A stretch of DNA of 49,325 bases, taken from positions 215,441 to 264,765 of the forward strand of contig NZ_RDBK01000022.1 of the NCBI RefSeq assembly GCF_008042275.1, read 5' to 3'. Below the pieces are notes generated by a model. That model saw only the letters and a program-made list of their open reading frames with translations, was not told where the DNA came from and did not search any database. The stretch comes from Streptomyces sp. OR43. GTDB lineage: Bacteria > Actinomycetota > Actinomycetes > Streptomycetales > Streptomycetaceae. Made by a program: the position numbers and the translations under genes. Positions 23,802 through 32,475 of this stretch are shown here, one piece after another. Position 1 is the stretch's first letter. The number at the start of each line of letters is the position of its first letter.

Positions 23802-24572
23802 ATGCCCGTCGAATGGCAACCCGTACGGCAGTCGCGGACGCATGAGCTGGTGCTCCAGAGCATCGAGGAGCAGGTCTTCGCCGGAAAACTCAGGGCCGGC
23901 GACCGGCTGCCGCCCGAGCGTGAACTCGCCCCGGTCTTCGGGGTCAGCCGCTCCGCCCTGCGCGAGGCGCTCCGCGTCCTGGAGACCATCGGCGTACTCG
24001 TGGCGCAGCCCGGCCGGGGACCCGACTCGGGAGCCCGCATCGTGCGCAACCCGGACGACGCGCTCGGGCGGCTGCTGCGCCTGCATTTCGCCCTCGGCAG
24101 CTACAGCCTGCACGACGTGATGGAGGCCCGGGTCGCCCTGGAGCGCGCCAGTTTCGCCGCCGCCGCGACGCACGCCTCCGAGGAGGACCTGGACGAGGCG
24201 GGTGCGGTGGTCCACCGGATGTCGCAGCCGGGCATCCTGCCGGAGGAGTTCAACGAACTCGACACCCGGTTCCACGTCAAGGTGGCCAGCAGTTCCGGTA
24301 ACGCGCTCACGTCGACGCTGACCTCGGCGGTCCGGGAATCGGTACGCCCCCTCATCCTGCGCGCGCTCGAAGAGGTCGACGACTGGCCGGCCACCCAGGC
24401 GCATCTCAACCGTCAGCACGCCGAGATGCTGAGGCTGACGCGCCTCGACCGGGGTGACGAGGCGGCCGACCTCGCCGAGCTCCACATCCGCGGTTTCCAC
24501 GGCACGCTGGTCGACGAGGACCGGACCGGTGGCGACGACGCGGACGGCGCCACCGGCCAGGAGAGGCCCTAA
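23802..24572 (+). CDS. FadR-type GntR regulator of lactate use (LutR/LldR-like)
   Basis: 256 aa. The N-terminal GntR winged helix has the signature GDRLPPERELAPVFGVSRSALREALRVLE. A FadR-type FCD C-terminal domain has the metal-site pattern (RFHVKVASSSGN, QHAEMLRL, ELHIRGFH). Three TGGTC-N-GACCA-like sites, upstream of itself, lctP and lutA, show the regulon. By analogy with LldR it probably represses until lactate binds. The ATG has GGGGG about 10 nt upstream. Its TAA stop overlaps the lctP TAG on the opposite strand (CTAA, 24569-24572). Confidence 0.88.
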   Translation: MPVEWQPVRQSRTHELVLQSIEEQVFAGKLRAGDRLPPERELAPVFGVSRSALREALRVLETIGVLVAQPGRGPDSGARIVRNPDDALGRLLRLHFALGSYSLHDVMEARVALERASFAAAATHASEEDLDEAGAVVHRMSQPGILPEEFNELDTRFHVKVASSSGNALTSTLTSAVRESVRPLILRALEEVDDWPATQAHLNRQHAEMLRLTRLDRGDEAADLAELHIRGFHGTLVDEDRTGGDDADGATGQERP

Positions 24573-26245
24573 GGCAGCATCCAGGAAAGTGCCGGCGTGG
24601 ACTGGAGATAGACCAGGACACACAGGATGGCCAGCATGCCCACGCTGTACCCGGCTACCTTGCGCAGCAGGATGCGTTCCGAGCCCGGCATCTGTACGGC
24701 GGTGGCGGCGATGGTCAGGTTCTGCGGACTCACCAGCTTGGCCACCACGCCGCCGGAGGTGTTCGCGGCGACCAGCAGCGTCGGGTCGATGCCGGCGGTC
24801 TGACCGGCCGTCTGCTGGAGGTTGGCGAAGAGCGCGTTGGCCGACGTGTCGGAACCGGTCACCGCGGTGCCCAGCCAGCCGAGGATCGGTGAGAGCAGGG
24901 CGAACAGCCCGCCGGCCGTCGCCAGCCAGGTACCGATGGCCACGGTCTGGCCCGACTGGTTCATCACGTAGCTCAGTGCGAGCACGGTCGCGACCGTCAT
25001 GATGGCGACCCGCATGTTCTTCAGGGTGCGTCCTGCCGCGGAGAGCGCCATGGGCCCGGTCATCGGGTAGGCGTCGCGGTCCTTGGCGTAGCGGTAGATC
25101 AGCGTGACCAGGATGCCCGAGATGATCAGCAGGGTGCCCGGGTTGCCCAGCACCTCCAGCTTGTAGACCGCGCTGGACGAGGGCTCGCCGCTGGGTGTGA
25201 GGAGCTCGCCGTACAGGCCCGGCCACTCGATGGTGAGGTTGAGGTGCCCGAGGAGCCCGGGTACGTCGACCCCGCCGATGTCCAGCTTGGCGAGGGCGAA
25301 GATGGCGATCACCAGGATGTACGGGAGTACGGCGTAGGTCACCCGGCGCGGCGTGAGCGCCTCGTTCTCCACCTGGGAGTGCTGGTCCTCGGGTGTGCGG
25401 GGCTTCCAGAAGCGCAGCATCAGCACGGCGGCGCCGAATCCCGCGAGCGAGGCGACCACATCGGTGAGTTCGTACGCGAAGTGGCTGGAGCACCAGTACT
25501 GGGCCACGGCGAAGACGCCTCCGGTGACCAGGGCGATCGGCCACAGCTGGCGGATTCCGCGGGTGCCGTCCACGACGAAGAGCAGCAGCAGGGGCACGAA
25601 GAGCGCCAGCAGCGGGGACTGGCGGCCGATGACCGCGGCGATGTCCTCGGCCGGGATACCGGTCAGGTTGCCCGCCGTGGTGACCGGGATGGCCATGGCG
25701 CCGAACGCGACGGGCGCGGTGTTGGCGAGGAGGACCGTCACGGCCGCCTTGACCGGCGGCAGGCCGAGGGCCATCAGCATCACGGCCGTGATGGCGACGG
25801 GAGCTCCGAACCCCGCGAGCGCTTCCAGCAGACCGCCGAAGCGGAACGCGATGAGCATCGCCTGGACGCGCAGGTCGCCCCGGCCGACGGCGCTGAACGA
25901 GCGGCGCAGGTCCTCGAACCTGCCGCTGACGACCGTGAGTTCGTAGAACCAGATGGCCGCCACGACGATCAGCATCACCGGGAACAGGCCGAACACCAGG
26001 CCCTGGGACGCCGAGAGCAGGCCGAGCTCGACGGGCATCCGGAACCCGATCACCGCCACGAGCAGAGCGGTGAGGACCGAGCCCAGCGCGGACACCAGCG
26101 CCGAGCGCTTCGCCACCATCAGGAGCAGGAAGAACACGGCGAGCGGGATGAGGCTCACCAGGGCGGTGGCCAGCAGGCTGTCGCCGATGGCATGCACATC
26201 CGGTGTGTACGAAGCGAGCGTGGGGGCGGGTGGTGCGGGGGCCAC
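24569..26245 (-). CDS. lctP: L-lactate permease (LctP/LldP family)
   Basis: 558 aa with about 12-14 membrane spans (for example LVSLIPLAVFFLLLM and VFGLFPVMLIVVAAIWF). The family blocks RFGGLLEALAGFGAPVAITA and NTAPVAFGAMAIPV are typical of lactate/glycolate:H+ symporters. The C-terminus has AANTSGGVVAKLVSPQNLTI. The start is GTG 26245 with GAGGAG 7 nt upstream. It is divergent from lutABC, with operators at both promoters, so uptake and catabolism are induced together. Confidence 0.93.
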   Translation of the reverse strand: MAPAPPAPTLASYTPDVHAIGDSLLATALVSLIPLAVFFLLLMVAKRSALVSALGSVLTALLVAVIGFRMPVELGLLSASQGLVFGLFPVMLIVVAAIWFYELTVVSGRFEDLRRSFSAVGRGDLRVQAMLIAFRFGGLLEALAGFGAPVAITAVMLMALGLPPVKAAVTVLLANTAPVAFGAMAIPVTTAGNLTGIPAEDIAAVIGRQSPLLALFVPLLLLFVVDGTRGIRQLWPIALVTGGVFAVAQYWCSSHFAYELTDVVASLAGFGAAVLMLRFWKPRTPEDQHSQVENEALTPRRVTYAVLPYILVIAIFALAKLDIGGVDVPGLLGHLNLTIEWPGLYGELLTPSGEPSSSAVYKLEVLGNPGTLLIISGILVTLIYRYAKDRDAYPMTGPMALSAAGRTLKNMRVAIMTVATVLALSYVMNQSGQTVAIGTWLATAGGLFALLSPILGWLGTAVTGSDTSANALFANLQQTAGQTAGIDPTLLVAANTSGGVVAKLVSPQNLTIAATAVQMPGSERILLRKVAGYSVGMLAILCVLVYLQSTPALSWMLP

Positions 26246-26333
26246 GAAAGTACTCCTCGTCGAGCGGTACGGGCAGATCGAACCGCGTGCCGGCAGCTGG
26301 TTCGGCGATCAGTAGGACACCGCATATGTCGTA

Positions 26334-26352
26334 TGTCAATAAGGTCGGACCA
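26334..26352 (-). promoter_or_regulatory. lctP promoter and operator
   Basis: On the minus strand TTGACA (26334-26339) is a -35 box. The palindrome AGGTCGGACCA (26342-26352, plus-strand reading) lies 2 bp upstream of it, matching the operator of the lactate regulator with one changed base. A -10 near 26310-26316 (CTACTG) is weak. Confidence 0.65.
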
Positions 26353-26471
26353 AGTGCCGGGTAGGTCACTCCCCTGTGCGGTACGGGTGAATGTGTGGCG
26401 GAAAGGGCTTTCTCCGCGCTGCCTGAAAGGGGCCTGGGCGTGGTGCGCCTCTCCTCAAATCGGACCGAGGG

Positions 26472-26487
26472 TAGTATGGTCGGACCA
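26472..26487 (+). promoter_or_regulatory. lutABC -10 box overlapped by the operator
   Basis: TAGTAT at 26472-26477 is a good -10 box. The perfect operator TGGTCGGACCA (26477-26487) overlaps its last base and covers the start site, the position expected for repression. lutA starts at 26511 with GGGGAGG 4 nt upstream. Confidence 0.75.
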
Positions 26488-26510
26488 CAAACTGCGATCG
26501 GGGAGGCCCC

Positions 26511-27278
26511 ATGCGTATCGGACTCTTCGCCACCTGTCTGGGAGACACACTCTTCCCGGAGGCGGTGAAATCCACGGCGGTGCTGCTGGCGCGCCTGGGG
26601 CACGACGTGGTGTTCCCGCCGGGGCAGACCTGCTGCGGACAGATGCACGTCAACACCGGCTATCAGCGTGAACCCGTCCCCCTGGTGCGCAACTTCGCCG
26701 AGCAGTTCGGCGATGCCTCGATCGACGCGGTCGTCATGCCGTCCGGATCATGTGCCGGTTCCGTCCGCCACCAGCACGAGATCATCGCCGAGCGCTACGG
26801 CGACGCGGCGCTGCGCTCGGGCGTCGCCACGGTGAAGGCCAAGACGTACGAACTCTCCGAGTTCCTGGTCGACGTGCTGGACGCCACCGACGTCGGCGCC
26901 TACTTCCCGCACCGCGTCACGTACCACCCCACCTGTCACTCCCTGCGGATGCTGCGCGTCGGTGACAAGCCGCTGCGGCTGCTGCGGGCCGTCGACTCGA
27001 TCGACCTCGTCGAGCTGCCCGAGGCCGACGCCTGCTGCGGATTCGGCGGCACCTTCGCCCTGAAGAACGCCGACACCTCGACCGCGATGCTCCAGGACAA
27101 GATGCGCAACATCGCCACCACCGACGCCGCCGTGTGCACCGCAGGCGACTCCTCCTGTCTGATGCACATCGGCGGCGGGCTCTCCCGGATCAAGTCCGGC
27201 ACCCGCACCCTGCACCTGGCCCAGATCCTCTCCTCCACCCGTACCGCACCGCACGTCCTGACGGAGGCCGCCCGATGA
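26511..27278 (+). CDS. lutA: L-lactate utilization protein LutA, Fe-S
   Basis: 255 aa. Two CCG-type cysteine-rich domains are visible: QTCCGQMH near residue 41 and ACCGFGGTFA near 174, with supporting cysteines in PSGSCAGS and HPTCHSLRM. This is the GlcF/LutA Fe-S subunit. With LutB and LutC it oxidises L-lactate to pyruvate without a flavin dehydrogenase. It is the first gene of the lutABC operon, and its stop overlaps the lutB ATG. Confidence 0.94.
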   Translation: MRIGLFATCLGDTLFPEAVKSTAVLLARLGHDVVFPPGQTCCGQMHVNTGYQREPVPLVRNFAEQFGDASIDAVVMPSGSCAGSVRHQHEIIAERYGDAALRSGVATVKAKTYELSEFLVDVLDATDVGAYFPHRVTYHPTCHSLRMLRVGDKPLRLLRAVDSIDLVELPEADACCGFGGTFALKNADTSTAMLQDKMRNIATTDAAVCTAGDSSCLMHIGGGLSRIKSGTRTLHLAQILSSTRTAPHVLTEAAR

Positions 27279-28816
27279 GCAGCACCTTTCTCGGCATGCC
27301 CGCGACCCCGCCCCGCTCCCCGTACGGAACGGGCAACCTGCGTGGCGACCGGAAGTTCCCCGCGGCGGCGCACGAGGACCTGGGCAACGAACAGCTGCGC
27401 CGCAACCTCGGCAAGGCCACCCACACCATCCGCGCCAAACGCCTCGACGTCACCGGCGAGCTGCCCGACTGGGAGGAGCTGCGCGACGCGGGATCGGCCA
27501 TCAAGACCGACACCATGAACCGGCTCCCTGAGCTCCTGGAGGAGCTGGAGCGCAAGGTCACCGAACGCGGCGGCACCGTCCACTGGGCGCGGGACGGCGG
27601 CGAGGCCAACGAGATCGTCGCGCGGCTGATCAAGGAGACCGGCAGCAAGGAGGTCATCAAGGTCAAGTCGATGGCCACCCAGGAGATCGGCCTCAACGAG
27701 CACCTCGAATCGATCGGCATCACCCCGTACGAGACGGACCTCGCCGAGCTCATCGTGCAGCTCGCCCACGACAAGCCCTCGCACATCCTGGTGCCCGCCA
27801 TCCACCGCAACCGCGACGAGATCCGGGAGATCTTCCTCAAGGAGATCCCGGGCGTGGACCCGTCCCTGGACAACGTCCCCGCGCACCTGGCCGCCGCGGC
27901 CCGCGCCTATCTGCGCGAGAAGTTCATGACGACGAAGGTCGCCGTGTCCGGAGCCAACTTCGGCATCGCGGAGACCGGCACGCTGTCCGTCGTCGAGTCG
28001 GAGGGCAACGGCCGCATGTGCCTGACCCTGCCCGACACCCTGATCACGGTCATGGGCATCGAGAAGGTGCTGCCGCGCTATCAGGACCTGGAGGTCTTCC
28101 TCCAGCTGCTGCCGAGGTCCTCCACGGGCGAGCGGATGAACCCGTACACCTCGATGTGGACCGGAGTCACCCCCGGCGACGGCCCGCAGACCTTCCATCT
28201 GGTGCTGCTCGACAACGGACGCACGGCCGCGCTCGCCGACCGGATCGGGCGCGAGGCACTCAACTGCATCCGCTGCTCGGCCTGTCTCAACGTCTGCCCG
28301 GTGTACGAACGTGCGGGCGGCCACGCCTACGGATCGACGTACCCCGGACCGATCGGCGCCGTGCTCACCCCGCAGCTCGCCGGCATGCACGCGGCCAAGG
28401 ACGACCCCAACAGCTCGCTGCCCTTCGCCTCCAGCCTGTGTGGCGCCTGCTTCGACGCCTGCCCGGTCAAGATCGACATTCCGTCGCTGCTGGTCGAGCT
28501 GCGCCACCAGCACACCGAGCAGTCCGGTACCACGGCCGAGAAACTCGCCATGAAGGCGGCGGCCGGAGTGATGAAGAGCCCGAAGCTGTTCACGGCCGCG
28601 CAGAAGGCGTCCGGGCTCGGCCGCGTCATCGCCGGACGGGACGGGAAGATCTCGCATCTGCCCCCGCCCTTCAATGGCTGGAGCGACAGCCGCGACACGC
28701 CCGCCCCGCCCAAGGAGACCTTCCGCTCCTGGCTGGCATCGGCCGAGGGAGCCGCGACCATGCGGGCCGCCGCCGACGCGCACACCCGGAACCAGCAGCA
28801 GGAGGACGAGAAGTGA
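27275..28816 (+). CDS. lutB: L-lactate utilization protein LutB, ferredoxin-type
   Basis: 513 aa. The DUF162/LUD domain comes first (TVHWARDGGEANEIVARL, KVKSMATQEIGLNEHLE, VSGANFGIAETGTLSVVESEG). Two 4Fe-4S ferredoxin motifs follow, CIRCSACLNVCPVY near residue 331 and CGACFDACPV near 389, then a C-terminal tail. The ATG is in a four-base overlap with lutA; lutC overlaps its stop in the same way. It is the electron-transfer subunit of the LutABC lactate oxidation complex. A longer upstream frame exists but covers lutA. Confidence 0.95.
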   Translation: MSSTFLGMPATPPRSPYGTGNLRGDRKFPAAAHEDLGNEQLRRNLGKATHTIRAKRLDVTGELPDWEELRDAGSAIKTDTMNRLPELLEELERKVTERGGTVHWARDGGEANEIVARLIKETGSKEVIKVKSMATQEIGLNEHLESIGITPYETDLAELIVQLAHDKPSHILVPAIHRNRDEIREIFLKEIPGVDPSLDNVPAHLAAAARAYLREKFMTTKVAVSGANFGIAETGTLSVVESEGNGRMCLTLPDTLITVMGIEKVLPRYQDLEVFLQLLPRSSTGERMNPYTSMWTGVTPGDGPQTFHLVLLDNGRTAALADRIGREALNCIRCSACLNVCPVYERAGGHAYGSTYPGPIGAVLTPQLAGMHAAKDDPNSSLPFASSLCGACFDACPVKIDIPSLLVELRHQHTEQSGTTAEKLAMKAAAGVMKSPKLFTAAQKASGLGRVIAGRDGKISHLPPPFNGWSDSRDTPAPPKETFRSWLASAEGAATMRAAADAHTRNQQQEDEK

Positions 28817-29445
28817 CGACCGCTCGCGAAACGGTGCTCGGCCGCGTCCGTGACGCCCTGGCCCTGGCACCCGCAGCCGGCACCCCGGTCCCGCGCGCCT
28901 ACCGCACCGGGCGCACCCTCCCCGACGAGGAACGCCTGTCGCTGTTCACCGACCGGCTCGTCGACTACAAGGCCCAGGTCCATCCCTGCACCGCCGACCG
29001 CACGGCCGAGGTTGTCGCCGAGGTGCTGAGGCAGCGCGGAGCCCGCCGGATCGGCGTGCCCACCGGCCTCGACCCGCAGTGGCTCACCGCCTACGACGGC
29101 GAGGTGCGGCAGGACTCCGCCGATATCCCCGCACCGCGGCTGGACTCGCTGGACGGCGTCGTCACGGCCTCGGCCGTGAGCTGCGCCGAGACCGGCACGA
29201 TCTTCCTGGACGGATCGCCCGGTCAAGGCAGGCGGGCATTGTCGCTGGTGCCCGACCTGCACGTCTGCGTCGTCGATCTGTCGACCGTGGAGGTGGGCGT
29301 ACCCGAGGCGGTGGCCCGTTTGGTGCCGGAGCGGCCGACGACGCTGATCAGCGGTCCTTCGGCCACGTCCGACATCGAACTGGAACGGGTCGAGGGCGTG
29401 CACGGGCCACGCACCCTCGCGGTCGTGATCCGCACGGACGTGTGA
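28813..29445 (+). CDS. lutC: L-lactate utilization protein LutC (LUD domain)
   Basis: 210 aa, GTG start in a four-base overlap with lutB. The LUD domain has SAVSCAETGTIFLDGSPGQG, SLVPDLHVCVVDL and SATSDIELERVEGVHGPR, typical of LutC/YkgG. It completes the lactate oxidation complex and ends at the strong hairpin at 29448-29499. Confidence 0.94.
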   Translation: MTTARETVLGRVRDALALAPAAGTPVPRAYRTGRTLPDEERLSLFTDRLVDYKAQVHPCTADRTAEVVAEVLRQRGARRIGVPTGLDPQWLTAYDGEVRQDSADIPAPRLDSLDGVVTASAVSCAETGTIFLDGSPGQGRRALSLVPDLHVCVVDLSTVEVGVPEAVARLVPERPTTLISGPSATSDIELERVEGVHGPRTLAVVIRTDV

Positions 29446-29447
29446 CG

Positions 29448-29499
29448 GGTAGCGGGCGGGGTGCGCCGCCGGAAGGCGGCGCACCCCCGTCCCGCTACC
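29448..29499. terminator. Bidirectional terminator between lutC and DUF2264
   Basis: An outer 9-bp stem (GGTAGCGGG with CCCGCTACC) and an inner 13-bp stem (GGGGTGCGCCGCC with its complement) close on a GGAA tetraloop. It sits between two convergent operons, both ending within about 5 bp of it. Confidence 0.85.
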
Positions 29500-29502
29500 G
29501 GC

Positions 29503-31404
29503 TCATCCGTGCGTGACCGTCACCTGGCCGAAGACGATCCGGGTCGTCGCCGAATCCTCGGCCCAGCACACCTCGACGCTGTCCCCGTCGACGTTCACCC
29601 CGCTCACCACACCGTCCAGCGCCTCCGCGCCCGGCTCCGCGCTCAGCGAGGCGAGCGCCACCAGGACCACCGTGCCCTCGGCGTCCGCTCCCAGCCGGGG
29701 CAGCACCGCCCAAGGGGTGTACGCCGTGCCCTGCGGGGCGCGTACCTCGTCCCGCGACTCCCAGCCGTGCAGACCGTGCAGCGCGGACGTCACCGGTGAC
29801 CCGGCTCCCGTCGCCCAGCCCGTCTGTTCCACCCGCGCCCCGTGCGGGGCGCCGAGCACCCGGTGCGCCCGGAGCTCGTACCGGCCGCGGACCACCGTCA
29901 CGCTCTCCACCCGGAGCCCCGGCACCATCGGCGCCCCGCCCGCGAAGACCGGACGGTGCCAGGACGCCGCCCAGCCCCAGCCCTCGCCGCCCCCGGCGCC
30001 CAGCGGGCGGATGGCGCGGCGGCCGCTGCGGGTGCCGGCGACGACCACGGACAGGTGGTTGTCGGCCGGGTTCGCGCGCGCGGTCGGACCGGTGACCGTC
30101 GAGTACGCCTGACGGCTGTACAGCGGGTCGTCGGCCACCGCCGACTCGCCCTCGTGCGGCCGGACATGGTCGCTGCCGTGGTTGTGCAGGCGTACGATCC
30201 CGTCCGCCCGCGTCGACTGGACGAGCAGCCCGGGGGCGGGCAGCGCGAGCACCCGGTCCGGCCCCTCGCTCGGCGCCGGCTCCTCGGTCGCCGTCCACAG
30301 CGGGTGGTCCGCGGGGGCCAGGAGCGAGACGAAGGCCTTGGACGCCCAGTAGGGCGAGGCGGGACCGGAATAGGGCTGGAGCGTGGCGTCGTGCGGACCG
30401 TGCCAGCCCAGGTTCAGCAGGCCGTCGGTGCCGGTCGCGCCACGGTCCAGGAAGTAGCGCAGCGACCCGCTGATCACCCGGCGGGACGCGCCCGGCGTGA
30501 GCGGGGTGTCTCCGGTGAGCGCACCCAGCCCGACCGCCGCACCGGCCGCGAACCGGTAGGTCAGCGACCGCCCGAAGTGGATCGGCGCCCCGTCCCCGCC
30601 GAACAGCAGGGCGAAGCCCTCCAGGTGCTCGCGCAGCCGCGCCCCGTAGTGCGCGGAGAGTTCGGCGTCACCGCTGAGGTGGGCGTCGAGCACGGGGTAC
30701 AGGTGCAGCGCCCAGCCGTTGTAGTGGTCGAAGGCGCGGCCGTCGCCGTCCGCGTACCAGCCCTGACCGCGGTACCAGCCCTCCATGAGGTCCTGCGCCC
30801 GCTCGCGTGCCCGCGCGGTCTCCGCGTCGGCGCGACCCACCGATTCGAGGAACCCGGCCACCGAGTAGGGGAACAGGTACCAGTTGTTCGGCGCGGGGGT
30901 GTGGCGGAGCGCGCCGCGCAGCCATTCCTCCGCGCGGTCCTGCACGGCCGGGTCCAGCCGGTCCCAGAGCCATGGCCGGGTGAGCCGCAGCCCGATGGCG
31001 ACCGAGGCGGACTCCACCATCGGCTGGCCGAAGACGGTGTGGTCGAGGATCAGTGGCCAGGACTCGGCGTCGTCCCGGCCCGGCGTGCGCGTACCGGCCG
31101 CCAGCCCGTCCGCGTACCGGTCGAGCCAGCCGTGCGGGTCCTTGCCGTCCGCGCCGGCGACCCGGAACGCCGCGGCGAGGAACGTGCGCGCGTAGCCCTC
31201 CAGACCGTCGGACCGGACCCCGGAAGCGGACGGGCGACCTGGCAGGTCGAGGAGCGCGCTGCCGGGGGTGGCCCACTGCCAGGCGGCCCGCAGCAGACCG
31301 TCGGCCGCAGCCTCCCAGTGCGCGCGGGTGTAGCCGGTGTACGGGCTCGCGGCCCGGTCGTCGGCGGGAAGCTCCAGCGGGGAGTTCGGGTGCGGACGGT
31401 TCAT
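29503..31404 (-). CDS. DUF2264 protein, probable carbohydrate-active enzyme
   Basis: 633 aa, no signal peptide. The N-terminal two thirds are an (alpha/alpha)-barrel-like DUF2264 region: HWEAAADGLLRAAWQWA, GLEGYARTFLAAAFR, RPWLWDRLDP, APNNWYLFPYSVAGFLESVG and FDHYNGWALHLYPVLDA. A beta-rich C-terminal part follows (VRLHNHGSDHVRP, AYSTVTGPTARANPADNHLS). To my recollection some DUF2264 proteins have been placed with beta-glucuronidases, which suits the sugar-uptake operon; this is not certain. It probably hydrolyses an imported uronic or other oligosaccharide in the cytoplasm. The ATG overlaps the upstream dehydrogenase stop (ATGA). Confidence 0.82.
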   Translation of the reverse strand: MNRPHPNSPLELPADDRAASPYTGYTRAHWEAAADGLLRAAWQWATPGSALLDLPGRPSASGVRSDGLEGYARTFLAAAFRVAGADGKDPHGWLDRYADGLAAGTRTPGRDDAESWPLILDHTVFGQPMVESASVAIGLRLTRPWLWDRLDPAVQDRAEEWLRGALRHTPAPNNWYLFPYSVAGFLESVGRADAETARARERAQDLMEGWYRGQGWYADGDGRAFDHYNGWALHLYPVLDAHLSGDAELSAHYGARLREHLEGFALLFGGDGAPIHFGRSLTYRFAAGAAVGLGALTGDTPLTPGASRRVISGSLRYFLDRGATGTDGLLNLGWHGPHDATLQPYSGPASPYWASKAFVSLLAPADHPLWTATEEPAPSEGPDRVLALPAPGLLVQSTRADGIVRLHNHGSDHVRPHEGESAVADDPLYSRQAYSTVTGPTARANPADNHLSVVVAGTRSGRRAIRPLGAGGGEGWGWAASWHRPVFAGGAPMVPGLRVESVTVVRGRYELRAHRVLGAPHGARVEQTGWATGAGSPVTSALHGLHGWESRDEVRAPQGTAYTPWAVLPRLGADAEGTVVLVALASLSAEPGAEALDGVVSGVNVDGDSVEVCWAEDSATTRIVFGQVTVTHG

Positions 31405-32441
31405 GCGAGGAAGGCCAGCCTTTCGCGTCGTACGGGATGGGCGAATCCGTCGCCCGCGGCCCAGCGTTCGGCCTCGCCCACCGCCAGGTCGACGAGCCGC
31501 TGCCACTCATTGCCCTGCGAGCCCGCCAGATGCGGGGTGATCAGGGCGTTCTCGCAGTCCCACAGGGGGTGGCCGGGCGGCAGCCGGTCGGGGTCGGTGA
31601 CGTCGAGGACCGCCCGGATGCGGCCCAGCCGCAGGACGTCGACGAGCGCGTCCTGGTCGACGACGGCGCCCCGCGCGGTATTGAGGAGCACACCGTCCGG
31701 GCGCATCGACATGAGCAGCTCCCGGCTGACGAGCCCGCGCGTCGCGGGCAGCAGCGGGGTGTGGACGCTCACCACGTCGCTCTGCGCGAACAGTTCACCG
31801 AGTCCGACGGGCCGGACGCCGAGCTCGGCCGCCTCCGCGTCGGAGACGTACGGATCGTGCAGCAGCACCCGCAGGTCGTACGGGCGCAGGAGCTCGATGA
31901 CCCGGCGGCCGATGAGCGAGGCGGACAGGATGCCCACCGTCCGGCCGTAGTTGCCCAGGGCGGGCGAGGTGGTCAGCGAGTCGTCGCGGGTCCGCTCCGA
32001 GCGGTAGGAGTGCGCCCGCTCCAGGGCCCGTTTGCCGGAGAGCAGGATCATCGCGACGGTGTACTCCGCGACCGGGAGCGCGTTGGCGGCCGCGGCCGAC
32101 GACACCTCGATGCCGCGTTCCCAGCAGGCGTCGGTGATGTGCCCGCGGACGCTGCCCGCGGTGTGCACCACCGCCCGCAGCCGGGGCGCCGCGGCGAGCG
32201 CCGCCGCGTCGAGCGGCGGACAGCCCCAGCCGGTGACCAGGAGTTCCGTGTCCGCGAGCACGGCACGGGCCCGGTCGGTGGTGAAGTCGTCGAGTACGGG
32301 CGGTGGCGCGAGGTCGCACACCTGTGAGAGCGCGGCCAGCGACCGGGTGTTCAGCAGCGCGTCCGCGGTGGCCGGCTGCATGGCGACGGCGGCGCGCGGC
32401 CGTCGTCGTCCGGTGGGTGCGAGGGGGATGGTGCCGGTCAT
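31401..32441 (-). CDS. D-isomer-specific 2-hydroxyacid dehydrogenase
   Basis: 346 aa. The NAD domain is recognisable from YGRTVGILSASLIGRRVIELL, where GxGxxG is degenerate (GILSASLIG). The catalytic Arg is in LLNTARGAVVDQDALVDVL. The usual Glu of the DVFExEP loop is replaced by Asp (LDVTDPDRLP). The catalytic His lies in ITPHLAGSQGNEWQ. It is coupled to DUF2264 and lies in the ABC transporter operon, so it probably acts on a sugar-acid-derived 2-hydroxy acid. The N-terminus before residue 20 is basic and may start later. Confidence 0.86.
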   Translation of the reverse strand: MTGTIPLAPTGRRRPRAAVAMQPATADALLNTRSLAALSQVCDLAPPPVLDDFTTDRARAVLADTELLVTGWGCPPLDAAALAAAPRLRAVVHTAGSVRGHITDACWERGIEVSSAAAANALPVAEYTVAMILLSGKRALERAHSYRSERTRDDSLTTSPALGNYGRTVGILSASLIGRRVIELLRPYDLRVLLHDPYVSDAEAAELGVRPVGLGELFAQSDVVSVHTPLLPATRGLVSRELLMSMRPDGVLLNTARGAVVDQDALVDVLRLGRIRAVLDVTDPDRLPPGHPLWDCENALITPHLAGSQGNEWQRLVDLAVGEAERWAAGDGFAHPVRRERLAFLA

Positions 32442-32475
32442 TCTTCTCCTGATTCCGGAGGGGTGCGCGGTCCGG

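Noticed and set aside
23526..26648. 1040-aa minus-strand frame over the lactate region
   Set aside because: A GC-rich shadow frame over lctP and the regulator; real motifs are in the other frames.
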